Positions 17,221 through 25,034 of a stretch of DNA of 64,000 nucleotides are shown here, one piece after another. Below the pieces are notes generated by a model, which was not told the origin of the DNA, searched no databases, and saw only the letters and a program-made list of their open reading frames with translations. This DNA is from Pseudonocardia abyssalis. Its GTDB lineage: Bacteria; Actinomycetota; Actinomycetes; Mycobacteriales; Pseudonocardiaceae. The stretch is from positions 434,001 through 498,000 of the forward strand of contig NZ_JADQDK010000001.1 of the NCBI RefSeq assembly GCF_019263705.2. Direction: 5' to 3'. The position numbers and the translations under genes are program-made. Within the stretch, counting starts at the first letter, position 1; each line of letters begins with the position of its first letter.

Positions 17221-18089
17221 GCGCGCGCTACAGCTGGGGCGGCGACGAGTTCGTCTTCGTCGAGCTCGCCGAGGAGATGAGCCTGCAGGCCAACTTCCGG
17301 GCGATGGCGATCACGAACGCCCTGCGCGAGCAGCGCCCCGACGGGCTGGTCGACATCTGCCCGGCCAACGCCTCCTACCAGGTGCGCTACGACCCGGACG
17401 TGCTCGACCCGCACGCACTGATGGCCCAGCTCCAGGAGCTGGAGGAGCAGGTGGGCGACGCGTCCGACGTCGCGCTGCCCACCCGGGTGCTGGAGATCCC
17501 GGTGCTCTACCGCGACCCGTGGACGACCGAGACCCTGATGCGGTTCCGCGACCGCCACCAGGACCCCGACGGCACCGACATCTCCTACGCCGCGCGGATC
17601 AACGGCTACGCCTCCGAGGACGAGTTCATCGCCGCCCACTCCGGGTCGCCGTGGTTCACCTCGATGGTCGGGTTCGTCGCGGGCCTGCCGTTCAAGTACC
17701 AGATGGTGCCCCGGGACCGGCAGATCGTGGTGCCGAAGTACCTGCGCCCGCGCACCGACACGCCGAAGCAGACGGTCGGCTACGGCGGCTGCTTCTCCTG
17801 CATCTACTCGGTGCGCGGCGCCGGCGGCTACCAGATGTTCGGCATCACGGCGGCCCCGATCTACGACCCCACGCAGTCGCTGCCGGACTTCACCGACTTC
17901 ATGGTGTTCTTCCGCCCCGGCGACATCGTGAAGTTCCGGCCGATCGACCGCGACGAGTACGACGCGCAGCTGGCGGAGGTGGAGGCGGGCACGTTCCGCA
18001 TCCGGCAGGCGCCGGTGGAGTTCGCGCTGGCCCCGTTCCTCGACGACCCCGACGGCTACAACGCCCGCCTGCTGGAGGTGCTCGCATGA
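17217..18089 (+). CDS. pxpB: Allophanate hydrolase subunit 1 / PxpB family protein, divergent
   Basis: 290 residues, ATG 17217 overlapping the biotin carboxylase stop (ATGA). It follows the PxpB/KipI layout: an N-terminal ferredoxin-like half (VDICPANASYQVRYDPD) and a C-terminal cyclophilin-like half. The family's usual PGFPY-type motif is here VAGLPFKYQMVP, and the following GG-rich strand reads QTVGYGGCFSCIYSV. It is also longer than the typical 210-240 residues. These changes hint at an altered substrate or partner surface. It should form a complex with the PxpC homologue encoded next. Whether it is an oxoprolinase subunit or a biotin-dependent carboxyltransferase half cannot be told. Confidence 0.8.
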   Translation: MSARYSWGGDEFVFVELAEEMSLQANFRAMAITNALREQRPDGLVDICPANASYQVRYDPDVLDPHALMAQLQELEEQVGDASDVALPTRVLEIPVLYRDPWTTETLMRFRDRHQDPDGTDISYAARINGYASEDEFIAAHSGSPWFTSMVGFVAGLPFKYQMVPRDRQIVVPKYLRPRTDTPKQTVGYGGCFSCIYSVRGAGGYQMFGITAAPIYDPTQSLPDFTDFMVFFRPGDIVKFRPIDRDEYDAQLAEVEAGTFRIRQAPVEFALAPFLDDPDGYNARLLEVLA

Positions 18090-19066
18090 CGATCGAGGTG
18101 CGCAAGCCCGGTCTGTCGACCACGGTGCAGGACGCCGGCCGCACCGGCTACTACGACCTGGGCATCCCGCCGTCGGGCGCGCTCGACCAGTACTCGTTGC
18201 GCGCGGCCAACCTGCTCGTCGGCAACGCCGAGGGCGACGCGGTGCTCGAGTGCGTCTACATGGGCCCCGAGCTGGTCTTCACCGCCGCCGCGGTCGTCGC
18301 GGTGACGGGTGCGGCGATGGTGCCGAAGGTCAACGGGGAGGAGCGCCCGCAGTGGGAGTCCTTCGCCGTCGACGCCGGGGACGTGCTGTCCTTCGCCTAC
18401 CTCACCGGTGGGGCGCGGGCCTACGTCGCGGTCTCCGGCGGCGTCGACGTGCCCGTGGTGCTGGGCAGCCGCTCCACCTACGGGCTCGGCGCGCTCGGCG
18501 GGTTCTCCGGGCGGCCGCTGGCCGCCGGGGACGTGCTCCCGGTCGGCTCCGGGTCCGGCCCTGGATCTGAGGTCGTGGCCGGGCGGAGCGTGCCCGCCGA
18601 CCTGCGCACGACGTACTCGAAGGACGTCGAGGTGCGGGTGATGATGGGCCTCTACGACCACCGGCTCACCGCGGGCGGCCGCGCGACGTTCCTGGACACC
18701 ACCTGGAAGCTCACGCCCGTCGCCGACCGCATCGGCTTCCGCTACTCCGGCGCCGAGCTGGAGACCGTCGACCGCGAGCCGCCGTTCGGGGCCGGGCAGG
18801 ACCCGTCGAACATCGTCGACGCCCCGTACCCGATCGGGTCGATCCAGGTGCCGGGCAGCGTCGAGCCGATCGTGCTGCACCGCGACGCGGTGTCCGGCGG
18901 CGGCTACATGATGGTCGCGACCGTGCTGTCCGGTGACCTCGACGTGGTCGCCCAGTCGGCACCCGGCACCCGCACCCGGTTCGTGGAGGTCGACCTCGAC
19001 GGCGCCCTCGCGCTGCGGGCCGAGCGGCGGGCCCGGGACGGGCGGCTGCGGGAGGCGCTGGCCTGA
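18086..19066 (+). CDS. pxpC: Biotin-dependent carboxyltransferase / PxpC (allophanate hydrolase subunit 2) family
   Basis: 326 residues, ATG 18086 overlapping the PxpB stop (ATGA). Typical blocks are the N-terminal VRKPGLSTTVQDAGRTGYYD, PPSGALDQYSLRAANLLVGN, and the C-terminal PYPIGSIQVPGSVEPIVLHRD with YMMVATVLSGDLDVVAQ. In urea carboxylase this module is part of the carboxyltransferase; in PxpABC it joins in opening 5-oxoproline. It closes the operon, with a hairpin at 19098-19119. Combined with a biotin carboxylase and carrier upstream, a carboxylation-assisted lactam opening is a reasonable hypothesis. Confidence 0.88.
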   Translation: MTIEVRKPGLSTTVQDAGRTGYYDLGIPPSGALDQYSLRAANLLVGNAEGDAVLECVYMGPELVFTAAAVVAVTGAAMVPKVNGEERPQWESFAVDAGDVLSFAYLTGGARAYVAVSGGVDVPVVLGSRSTYGLGALGGFSGRPLAAGDVLPVGSGSGPGSEVVAGRSVPADLRTTYSKDVEVRVMMGLYDHRLTAGGRATFLDTTWKLTPVADRIGFRYSGAELETVDREPPFGAGQDPSNIVDAPYPIGSIQVPGSVEPIVLHRDAVSGGGYMMVATVLSGDLDVVAQSAPGTRTRFVEVDLDGALALRAERRARDGRLREALA

Positions 19067-19097
19067 GGCGGCCGGTTCCGCGCACCTACTCGTGCCT

Positions 19098-19119
19098 CGC
19101 GCACGTCCGGGCGTGCGCG
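19098..19119. terminator. Hairpin between convergent pxpC and oxygenase genes
   Basis: CGCGCACG (19098-19105) pairs perfectly with CGTGCGCG (19112-19119) around loop TCCGGG. It lies in the 80-bp gap between two convergent genes and can end both. Confidence 0.6.
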
Positions 19120-19146
19120 GGATGCGGGAAGGTGCGCGCGGGTGGG

Positions 19147-20163
19147 CTACCGCTCCGGCGCACCGACCAGGTCCGGGTGGTGCCGGGCGGCGACCTCGGG
19201 GTGGGAGCGGAGCCAGCCCTTCAACGCGTTGTCACCGAACCGGGGGAGCAGGGCGTTCTGCTCCGTCTCGGTGACGCCGGGGGCGCGGGCGGCGAGCTCG
19301 GGGGTCAGCGGCACCGGCTCCAGCACGGCGTCCAGGCGCGGCGACCAGAAGAACCCGACCGACTGCCGGGTGGCGCCGGGGGCGCACGGCAGCACCCGGT
19401 GCACGGTGGCGGCGAGATAGCCGTGGGTGGCGACCTCCAGCATCTCCCCGACGTTGACGACGAGCGCGCCGGGCAGCGGCGGCACGTCCACCCACTCCCG
19501 CGTCCGGGGCAGCCGCGCCTGCAGGCCGCCGGTGCCGTCCTGCAGCAGCAGCGTCAGGAAGCCCCAGTCGGCGTGCGGCCCGACGCCCTGCGCGTCCCCG
19601 GTGCCGCCGACGTAGCGGATGACCTTGCCGAACCAGTGCGGGTCACCGGCGAACAGGGCGTCGAAGTGGTCCTCGGCGAGCCCGAGGGACACGGCGAGGG
19701 CGCGGGTCAGCTCGACGCCGACGCGGCCGAGCAGGTCGGTCCACGCCAGCACCGCGGGCCGCAGCTCCGGCAGCGCGGACGGCCACTGGTTGGGGCCCTC
19801 CAGCAGCCGGAACGGCGCGTCCCACGACCCGGGCGGGCGTACCGGCTGCTCGGGGGCGAAGTCGAGCTGCTCGCGCGCGTCGGGGTGGCCCGCGGTGATC
19901 TCGTGGCCCAGCCGGGTGTAGCCGCGGAAGTGCGGGGAGTGCCGGTTGTCCAGGGCGAGCCGGTCCTCGATCGGCAGCGCGAAGAAGCGGTCGCACAGCG
20001 CGGTCAGCTCCTGGACCTGCCCCGGCGCCGCCCCGAAGTCGGTGAGCTGCAGGAACCCGACCTCGTGCAGGGGGCCGCGCAGGCCGTCGAGGAAGCCGGG
20101 GGTGAACCGGCCGTCGGCGCCGCGGGACCCGGCGAGCGACAGGACGGGGATCGGGTCGGCCAT
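19147..20163 (-). CDS. Isopenicillin N synthase family (2-oxoglutarate/Fe(II)) oxygenase
   Basis: 338 residues from ATG 20163. The N-terminal DIOX_N part (PIPVLSLAG...GFLQLTDFG) is followed by the double-stranded beta-helix with the iron ligands H-x-D in GVGPHADWGFLTLLL and the distal H in YLAATVHRVLP, plus the R-x-S in TRQSVGFFWSP that binds the 2-oxoglutarate carboxylate. These enzymes hydroxylate or oxidatively cyclise small molecules. Actinobacterial members of this subgroup are mostly uncharacterised. It sits convergent to the Mo-hydroxylase/Pxp operon, so a shared pathway is possible but there is no direct proof. A large palindrome lies upstream of its start. Confidence 0.85.
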   Translation of the reverse strand: MADPIPVLSLAGSRGADGRFTPGFLDGLRGPLHEVGFLQLTDFGAAPGQVQELTALCDRFFALPIEDRLALDNRHSPHFRGYTRLGHEITAGHPDAREQLDFAPEQPVRPPGSWDAPFRLLEGPNQWPSALPELRPAVLAWTDLLGRVGVELTRALAVSLGLAEDHFDALFAGDPHWFGKVIRYVGGTGDAQGVGPHADWGFLTLLLQDGTGGLQARLPRTREWVDVPPLPGALVVNVGEMLEVATHGYLAATVHRVLPCAPGATRQSVGFFWSPRLDAVLEPVPLTPELAARAPGVTETEQNALLPRFGDNALKGWLRSHPEVAARHHPDLVGAPER

Positions 20164-20263
20164 GTCGTCCAGTCTGGACGCCGGTGTAACGCCTCGGCAA
20201 CGACCGGCAAATCCTTCCTCGGCAACTCTTGCGCGTCGCTGGGGAGCGGACGCGCCACGTGCG

Positions 20264-20293
20264 CGGCCCCGGGTCACCGGTGACCCGGGGCCG
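20264..20293. promoter_or_regulatory. 30-bp perfect palindrome in a divergent promoter region
   Basis: CGGCCCCGGGTCACC (20264-20278) is followed at once by its exact reverse complement (20279-20293). The centre is GGTCACCGGTGACC. It lies 100 bp upstream of the oxygenase start and 85 bp upstream of the GlsB-like start. With no loop and no gene ending here, an operator is more likely than a terminator. Confidence 0.5.
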
Positions 20294-20377
20294 TCGCATG
20301 CGCCGGGCCGGGTCCAGCGGTACAACGGAACCAGCACCTGATCACGTGTGCCACCGTCACGACCGAGGAGCCGGGCA

Positions 20378-20653
20378 ATGGGAGTCATCGGGACCATCAT
20401 CGGATGGGTCGTCTTCGGCCTGATCGCCGGCTTCATCGCCCGCGCGATCGTGCCCGGCAAGGACCACATCGGCATCGCGCGCACGATCGCGGTCGGCGTC
20501 GTCGGGTCCGTGCTGGGTGGGCTGATCTTCGGCCTGCTCACGGTCGGTTTCCGCGGCTTCCAGCCCGCCGGCTGGATCGGCTCGATCATCGGTGCGGTGA
20601 TCGTGCTGCTGGTCTACAACCGGGTCACCGGCCGCAAGCAGAACCGCCTCTAG
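20378..20653 (+). CDS. GlsB/YeaQ/YmgE family membrane protein
   Basis: 91 residues from ATG 20378 with GAGGAG just upstream (20365-20370). Three hydrophobic spans are seen: VIGTIIGWVVFGLIAGFIA, GVVGSVLGGLIFGLLT and WIGSIIGAVIVLLVYN, with the ARAIVPGKD loop typical of this transglycosylase-associated/GlsB family. Members respond to general stress, but their action is unknown. The stop codon TAG shares the bases CTAG with the stop of the convergent amidohydrolase gene. Confidence 0.9.
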   Translation: MGVIGTIIGWVVFGLIAGFIARAIVPGKDHIGIARTIAVGVVGSVLGGLIFGLLTVGFRGFQPAGWIGSIIGAVIVLLVYNRVTGRKQNRL

Positions 20654-22077
20654 GAACCGTGGGTCCCGGCGCTCCGGTAGTCGGTGTAGGTGTACGGGTT
20701 GTCCAGCACCTTCGTCTCCGGGACGTCGGGGTTCATCCCCTGCAGCCAGGCGTCCTCGCCCATCGTGGAGCGCAGGTGCTCCACCGTCCGCTCGACGGTG
20801 TGCCGCACGGCGGACAGGTCGACGTCGACGAGGCGGCCGTCGCGTTTCACCACGCGCCCGTTCACCAGCACGGTGTGCACGTCGGCGCGCTGCGCCTGGA
20901 ACGCGACGTGCCCGTGCGGGTTGAGCAGCGGGAACGACACGGGGGAGTGGTCGTTCCTGATCAGCACGATGTCGGCCTTCTTGCCCACCTCGACGCTGCC
21001 CAGCTCCGACTCCCGGCCCAGCGCCGCAGCCCCGCCACGGGTGGCCCACTCCACGACCTGGTCGGCGCGCAGCGACGAGTGCGTGACGGTCTCGCCCGCC
21101 GCGTGTGCCTCCAGGTGCTCGCGCGAGCGGTCGGCGCCCAGCGTGCTGCGCATCGCGGAGAACAGGTCACCGCTCCACCAGACGCTGGTGTCCATCGACA
21201 GCGACACCGGGATGCCGTGTGCGCGCAGCGCCCACGTGGGCGGGTAGCCCTGGCCCGCGCTCTGCTCGCTCTCCGTCGAGACGGAGACGGACCCGCCGGT
21301 CGCCGCGATGCGGTGGTAGGAGTCGGCCGACAGCGTGGCCGCGTGGACGTACACCGTCTCCGGGGTCATGAACCCGTGGTCGTGCATCAGCTTGATGCCG
21401 TCGTCGTTCGTGGCGCCCCAGACCCCGGCGTGCGTGCTGACGGGCACGCCGAGCTCGCGCGCGACCTCGAACGCCGGCTTCTCGGGGAACGCCGGGTCGC
21501 CGGTGACGTCGAAGGCGAGCTGGAAGCCGAGCAGGTCGGTGCCGGAGCCGCGGCGGGAGACGAAGTCGCGGAACTCCGGGGTGGCCGTCCAGTTCGCGGG
21601 GGCGTCCTGGATGTTGCCGTAGGCGAGGACGAACCGGCCCGGCACCGCCTCCAGCGCGTCGACGGCGGCGTCGGCGTGGGCGGTGGTCTGCAGCCCGTGC
21701 GACCAGTCGACGGTGGTGGTGACGCCCGCGTCGAGGGCCTCCCACGCCCCGAGCAGGTTGCCGGCGTGGATATCCTCCGGGCGGAAGATCTTGCCCCACT
21801 CCAGGTAGTACCAGACGAAGTACTGGGTGAGCGTCCAGTCGGCGCCGTAGCCGCGCATCGCCGTCTGCCACATGTGCCGGTGGGTGTCGATCATGCCGGG
21901 CATGACGACGCCGCCGGTGGCGTCGATCTCCTCGGTGCCGGCGGGCACCTCCAGGTCGCGCCCGATCGCGGCGATGACGTCGCCGACGACCAGCACGTCG
22001 TGCCCGGGCAGCACGCTGCGCCCGGCGTCGACGGTCAGGACGGTGCCGCCCCGCAGGACCACCGGACGCTCGTTCAT
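20650..22077 (-). CDS. Amidohydrolase family protein (8-oxoguanine/atrazine deaminase-like)
   Basis: 475 residues from ATG 22077, with GGAGGAG 8 bases before it. Metal-binding and catalytic features: GMIDTHRHMWQ (first HxH), VSTHAGVW, YVHAATLS, and the aspartate in SLSMDTSVWWSGDLF. The C-terminal KKADIVLIRND closes the composite beta domain. The protein belongs to the subtype III amidohydrolases that deaminate or dechlorinate N-heterocycles such as 8-oxoguanine, cytosine or triazines; the exact substrate is unknown. It is divergent from the IclR gene and shares a palindromic operator region with it. It resembles the amidohydrolase at 45101-46552. Confidence 0.85.
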   Translation of the reverse strand: MNERPVVLRGGTVLTVDAGRSVLPGHDVLVVGDVIAAIGRDLEVPAGTEEIDATGGVVMPGMIDTHRHMWQTAMRGYGADWTLTQYFVWYYLEWGKIFRPEDIHAGNLLGAWEALDAGVTTTVDWSHGLQTTAHADAAVDALEAVPGRFVLAYGNIQDAPANWTATPEFRDFVSRRGSGTDLLGFQLAFDVTGDPAFPEKPAFEVARELGVPVSTHAGVWGATNDDGIKLMHDHGFMTPETVYVHAATLSADSYHRIAATGGSVSVSTESEQSAGQGYPPTWALRAHGIPVSLSMDTSVWWSGDLFSAMRSTLGADRSREHLEAHAAGETVTHSSLRADQVVEWATRGGAAALGRESELGSVEVGKKADIVLIRNDHSPVSFPLLNPHGHVAFQAQRADVHTVLVNGRVVKRDGRLVDVDLSAVRHTVERTVEHLRSTMGEDAWLQGMNPDVPETKVLDNPYTYTDYRSAGTHGS

Positions 22078-22101
22078 CGCGGTCACTCCTCCATCTGCGT
22101 A

Positions 22102-22126
22102 CACTCGTCCGTCTGACGGACAAGTG
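22102..22126. promoter_or_regulatory. Probable IclR operator between amidohydrolase and iclR-like genes
   Basis: CACTCGTCCGT and ACGGACAAGTG (22102-22112 and 22116-22126) form a 25-bp inverted repeat with one mismatch, centre CTG. The inner arms are GTCCGT/ACGGAC. It lies in the divergent 140-bp gap. The same CGGAC half-site recurs in the palindrome at 23061-23080. Confidence 0.65.
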
Positions 22127-22217
22127 GGATCGAGCTGACTGTCGCGCAGGTCGGCGTCGCTGTCAATCCGGTCGGTTACCCTGCGCAGGACCGGCCGCGT
22201 CGAGAGGGGACCGTGCG

Positions 22218-23018
22218 ATGCCACGCGAAGGCGCGGGCCCCGACTTCATCGAGGCGCTGGCCCGCGGTCTGGAGGTGATCGCGGCCTTCGGACCCGACCG
22301 GCCGTCGATGTCGCTCGCCGAGGTCGCCGCGGCCACCGGCCTCGCGCGCCCCACGGCCCGGCGCATCCTGATCACGCTCGACGAGCTCGGCTACGTCCGC
22401 AGCGAGGGCCGCGGCTACGCGCTCACGCCGCGGGTGCTCGACCTCGGCGTCGCCTACGTCCGGTCGCAGGGGCTGTGGGACGTCGCCCGCCCGCACATGG
22501 AGAAGCTGGGCGCCCGCACGAACGAGTCGGTCTCCATCGCGCAGCTCGACGGCTCCGACATCGTCTACGTCGCCCGGGTGTCGGTCCCCAAGATCGTGTC
22601 GCTGACCGTGCAGATCGGGACCCGGTTCCCGGCCCTGCCGACGTCGCTGGGCAAGGTCCAGCTCGCGGCGCTGCCCGTCGACGAGCTGGAGGCGGTGCTG
22701 GCCCAGCCCACCCGCTCCGGGCTGACGGCCCGCTGGCGGCCCGACCGCGCCGAGCGCGACGCCGCGCTGCGCGAGGTGCGGGCGCGGGGCTGGGCGCTGA
22801 CCGACGAGCAGCTGACGCTCGGCATCCGGTCGGTCGCCGCCCCGCTGCGCGACGGGTCCGGGCGGGTGATCGCCGGGCTCAACGTCAACTGCCACGCCGC
22901 CGAGACCACGGTCGACCACCTGCTGGGGCACCACCTCCCGCTGCTGCTGCAGGCCGCGGGGGAGATCAGCGCGGACTTCGCGCGGGTGCAGGACGTGCCG
23001 CACGTCGCGGTGTCCTGA
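22218..23018 (+). CDS. IclR family transcriptional regulator (Pca-type)
   Basis: 266 residues from ATG 22218. The N-terminal winged helix reads IEALARGLEVIAAFG, SLAEVAAATGLARPTARRI and LDELGYVRSEGRGYALTP. The C-terminal effector domain has TNESVSIAQLDGSDIVYVAR and the family-typical GLNVNCHAAE. This arrangement resembles PcaR/PcaU/PobR regulators of aromatic ring-cleavage genes, which act as activators or repressors with aromatic acid ligands. It sits between two palindromes that share CGGAC half-sites, upstream of both neighbouring units, so it probably controls the amidohydrolase and the CoA-transferase operon as well as itself. Confidence 0.9.
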   Translation: MPREGAGPDFIEALARGLEVIAAFGPDRPSMSLAEVAAATGLARPTARRILITLDELGYVRSEGRGYALTPRVLDLGVAYVRSQGLWDVARPHMEKLGARTNESVSIAQLDGSDIVYVARVSVPKIVSLTVQIGTRFPALPTSLGKVQLAALPVDELEAVLAQPTRSGLTARWRPDRAERDAALREVRARGWALTDEQLTLGIRSVAAPLRDGSGRVIAGLNVNCHAAETTVDHLLGHHLPLLLQAAGEISADFARVQDVPHVAVS

Positions 23019-23060
23019 CCCGACTTGACCTCCGCGGGGCCCGGGCGCAGACTCGCGAGT

Positions 23061-23080
23061 GGGCGGACAGTTGTCCGCCC
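23061..23080. promoter_or_regulatory. Palindromic operator upstream of the CoA-transferase operon
   Basis: GGGCGGACA (23061-23069) and TGTCCGCCC (23072-23080) are perfect inverted arms around GT. A further GACGGAC follows at 23081-23087. The half-site CGGACA matches the operator at 22102-22126. The palindrome ends 18 bases before the ATG of the next gene. Confidence 0.65.
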
Positions 23081-23098
23081 GACGGACGAGGAGGGTGC

Positions 23099-24244
23099 AT
23101 GACGGGACCGTTGGCGGGGGTGCTGGTCGCCGACCTCTCCCGCGTCCTCGCCGGGCCGTACGCCACGATGCTGCTGGCGGACCTGGGTGCCGAGGTCGTG
23201 AAGGTCGAGAGCCCGCAGGGCGACGAGACGCGCACCTGGATGCCGCCCGTCCGCGACGAGACCTCCACGTACTACCTGGGGGTCAACCGCGGGAAGCGGT
23301 CGATCGCGCTCGACCTGCGCGACGACGCCGACGCCGCGGTGGCCCGCGAGCTGGCCCGCCGCGCCGACGTCGTGATCGAGAACTTCAAGCCGGGCGGTCT
23401 CGCCAAGTACGGCCTGGACTACGAGTCCGTCCGCGCCGCCGACCCCCGCACCGTCTACGCCTCGATCAGCGGGTTCGGGTCCGGCGCGGGCGCGCACGTG
23501 CCCGGCTACGACCTGATGGTGCAGGCGATCTCCGGCCTGATGAGCCTCACCGGCTCCCCGGACGGGCCGCCGTACCGCGCGGGCATCTCGGTGTTCGACG
23601 TGATGGCGGGCAACCACGCCGTCATCGGCATCCTCGCCGCCCTGCGCCACCGCGACGCGACCGGCGAGGGCCAGCACGTCGAGGTCAACCTGCTGTCCTC
23701 CGCGCTGACCGGGCTGGTCAACCACAGCTCGGCCTACGTCGCCGGCGGGGTGGTGCCGACCCGCATGGGCAACGCGCACCCCAGCGTCTTCCCCTACGAG
23801 CCGCTGCCCACCGCCGACGACGACCTCATCGTCGCCGCGGCCAACGACGGCCAGTTCCGGCGGCTGTGCGACGTGCTGGGGATACCCGGGGTGGCCGACG
23901 ACCCGCGCTTCGCCCACAACGCCGACCGGACGAGGAACCGGGAGGAGCTGCGTCCGGTCCTGGAGGAGCGGCTCGCCACCCGCGGCGCCGTCGAGTGGTT
24001 CGAGGCGCTCACCGCCGTCGGTGTGCCGTGCGGGCCGATCCAGAGCATCGACGGCGGGTTCGCGATGGCCGAGCGGTTCGGCCTCGACCCGGTCGTCGAG
24101 GTGGGGGAGGGCGACCGCGCCGTGCCCACGACCCGGCACCCGATCCGGTTCTCCGCGACCCCCGCGTCCTACCGGCTCCCCCCGCCGGAGCTCGACGAGC
24201 ACGGGGCCGAACTGCGGAAGTGGCTGGGAGAGCCCGATGCCTGA
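23099..24244 (+). CDS. CaiB/BaiF family III CoA-transferase
   Basis: 381 residues from ATG 23099, preceded by GAGGAGGG. N-terminal GVLVADLSRVLAGPYATMLL and the VNRGKRSIALDLR strand are family hallmarks; the catalytic aspartate is likely the D of SVFDVMAGNHAVIG or the GYDLMVQAISGLMSL region. These enzymes move CoA between carboxylic acids in the cytosol. It is the first gene of a five-gene unit with a citryl-CoA-lyase-like gene overlapping it, so it probably activates a branched or hydroxy dicarboxylic acid with CoA. The donor is unknown. Control by the upstream IclR is likely. Confidence 0.92.
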   Translation: MTGPLAGVLVADLSRVLAGPYATMLLADLGAEVVKVESPQGDETRTWMPPVRDETSTYYLGVNRGKRSIALDLRDDADAAVARELARRADVVIENFKPGGLAKYGLDYESVRAADPRTVYASISGFGSGAGAHVPGYDLMVQAISGLMSLTGSPDGPPYRAGISVFDVMAGNHAVIGILAALRHRDATGEGQHVEVNLLSSALTGLVNHSSAYVAGGVVPTRMGNAHPSVFPYEPLPTADDDLIVAAANDGQFRRLCDVLGIPGVADDPRFAHNADRTRNREELRPVLEERLATRGAVEWFEALTAVGVPCGPIQSIDGGFAMAERFGLDPVVEVGEGDRAVPTTRHPIRFSATPASYRLPPPELDEHGAELRKWLGEPDA

Positions 24245-25016
24245 GTACCCCACCGCGCTGGGCGCCTCCACCCGCGAGACGATCACCCTGCTCGGCCACG
24301 ACCTCGCCGACGACGTCATGGGCACGGTCGGGTTCGGCGAGCTGGCGTTCTGGCTCGCCACCCAGCGCCGCCCGACGCCCGGGGAGACCCGCGTCTTCGA
24401 GGCCGTGCTCGCCGCGCTCGCCGACCACGGGTTCACCCCGACCGCGATCGTCACCCGGCTCACCTACCTCTCCGCGCCCGACTCCGTGCAGGGTGCGCTC
24501 GCCGCGGGCCTGCTCGGCGGCGGGTCGCGGTTCCTGGGCGTCACCGAGGACTGCGGCCGCTTCCTGCACGCCCACCTGCCCGCCGACCTCCCCGTCGACG
24601 ACGCCGGCTGGGACGCGGTCGCGCTGGAGGTGGTGCGCGCCCAGCGCGAGGCGAAGCGGTTCGTCCCGGGCCTGGGCCACCACGTGCACAAGGACGGCGA
24701 CCCCCGCACCCCGCGGCTGTTCGCCATCGCCGCCGAGGAGGGCCTGTACGGGCCGCACCTGTCGCTGTTCGCCGCGATCGGCCGGGTGCACCCGCAGGTG
24801 CTGGGGAAGACGCTGCCGCTCAACGGCGCCGGTGTCTGCGGCGCCGCGCTCGCCGATCTCGGGCTCCCGCTGGAGCTGCTGCGCGGGTTCGCGCTCCTCG
24901 CCCGCACCGCGGGCCTGATCGGGCAGCTCGCCGAGGAGCTGCGCCACCCCGTCGGCAACGACATCTTCCTGTCGGTGGACCTCAACAACCGGTCCGTCGA
25001 GCCCGACCCGTACTGA
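24237..25016 (+). CDS. Citryl-CoA lyase-like protein (citrate synthase superfamily, short form)
   Basis: 259 residues from ATG 24237, overlapping the CoA-transferase by eight bases. It keeps the citrate-synthase-like core without the small N-terminal domain: GTVGFGELAFWLATQRRPT near residue 32, the GLGHHVHKDGDPRTPRLF block near 144 with the catalytic histidine and aspartate, and ELLRGFALLARTAGLIGQLA near the end. This GHxxHKxxDPR pattern is seen in bacterial citryl-CoA lyase/2-methylcitrate-like proteins found in aromatic degradation clusters. Probable role: aldol cleavage of a hydroxyacyl-CoA produced by the CoA-transferase. It is cytosolic. The exact substrate is inferred, not shown. Confidence 0.8.
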   Translation: MPEYPTALGASTRETITLLGHDLADDVMGTVGFGELAFWLATQRRPTPGETRVFEAVLAALADHGFTPTAIVTRLTYLSAPDSVQGALAAGLLGGGSRFLGVTEDCGRFLHAHLPADLPVDDAGWDAVALEVVRAQREAKRFVPGLGHHVHKDGDPRTPRLFAIAAEEGLYGPHLSLFAAIGRVHPQVLGKTLPLNGAGVCGAALADLGLPLELLRGFALLARTAGLIGQLAEELRHPVGNDIFLSVDLNNRSVEPDPY

Positions 25017-25034
25017 AGGACTGAAGGGGAAGCG

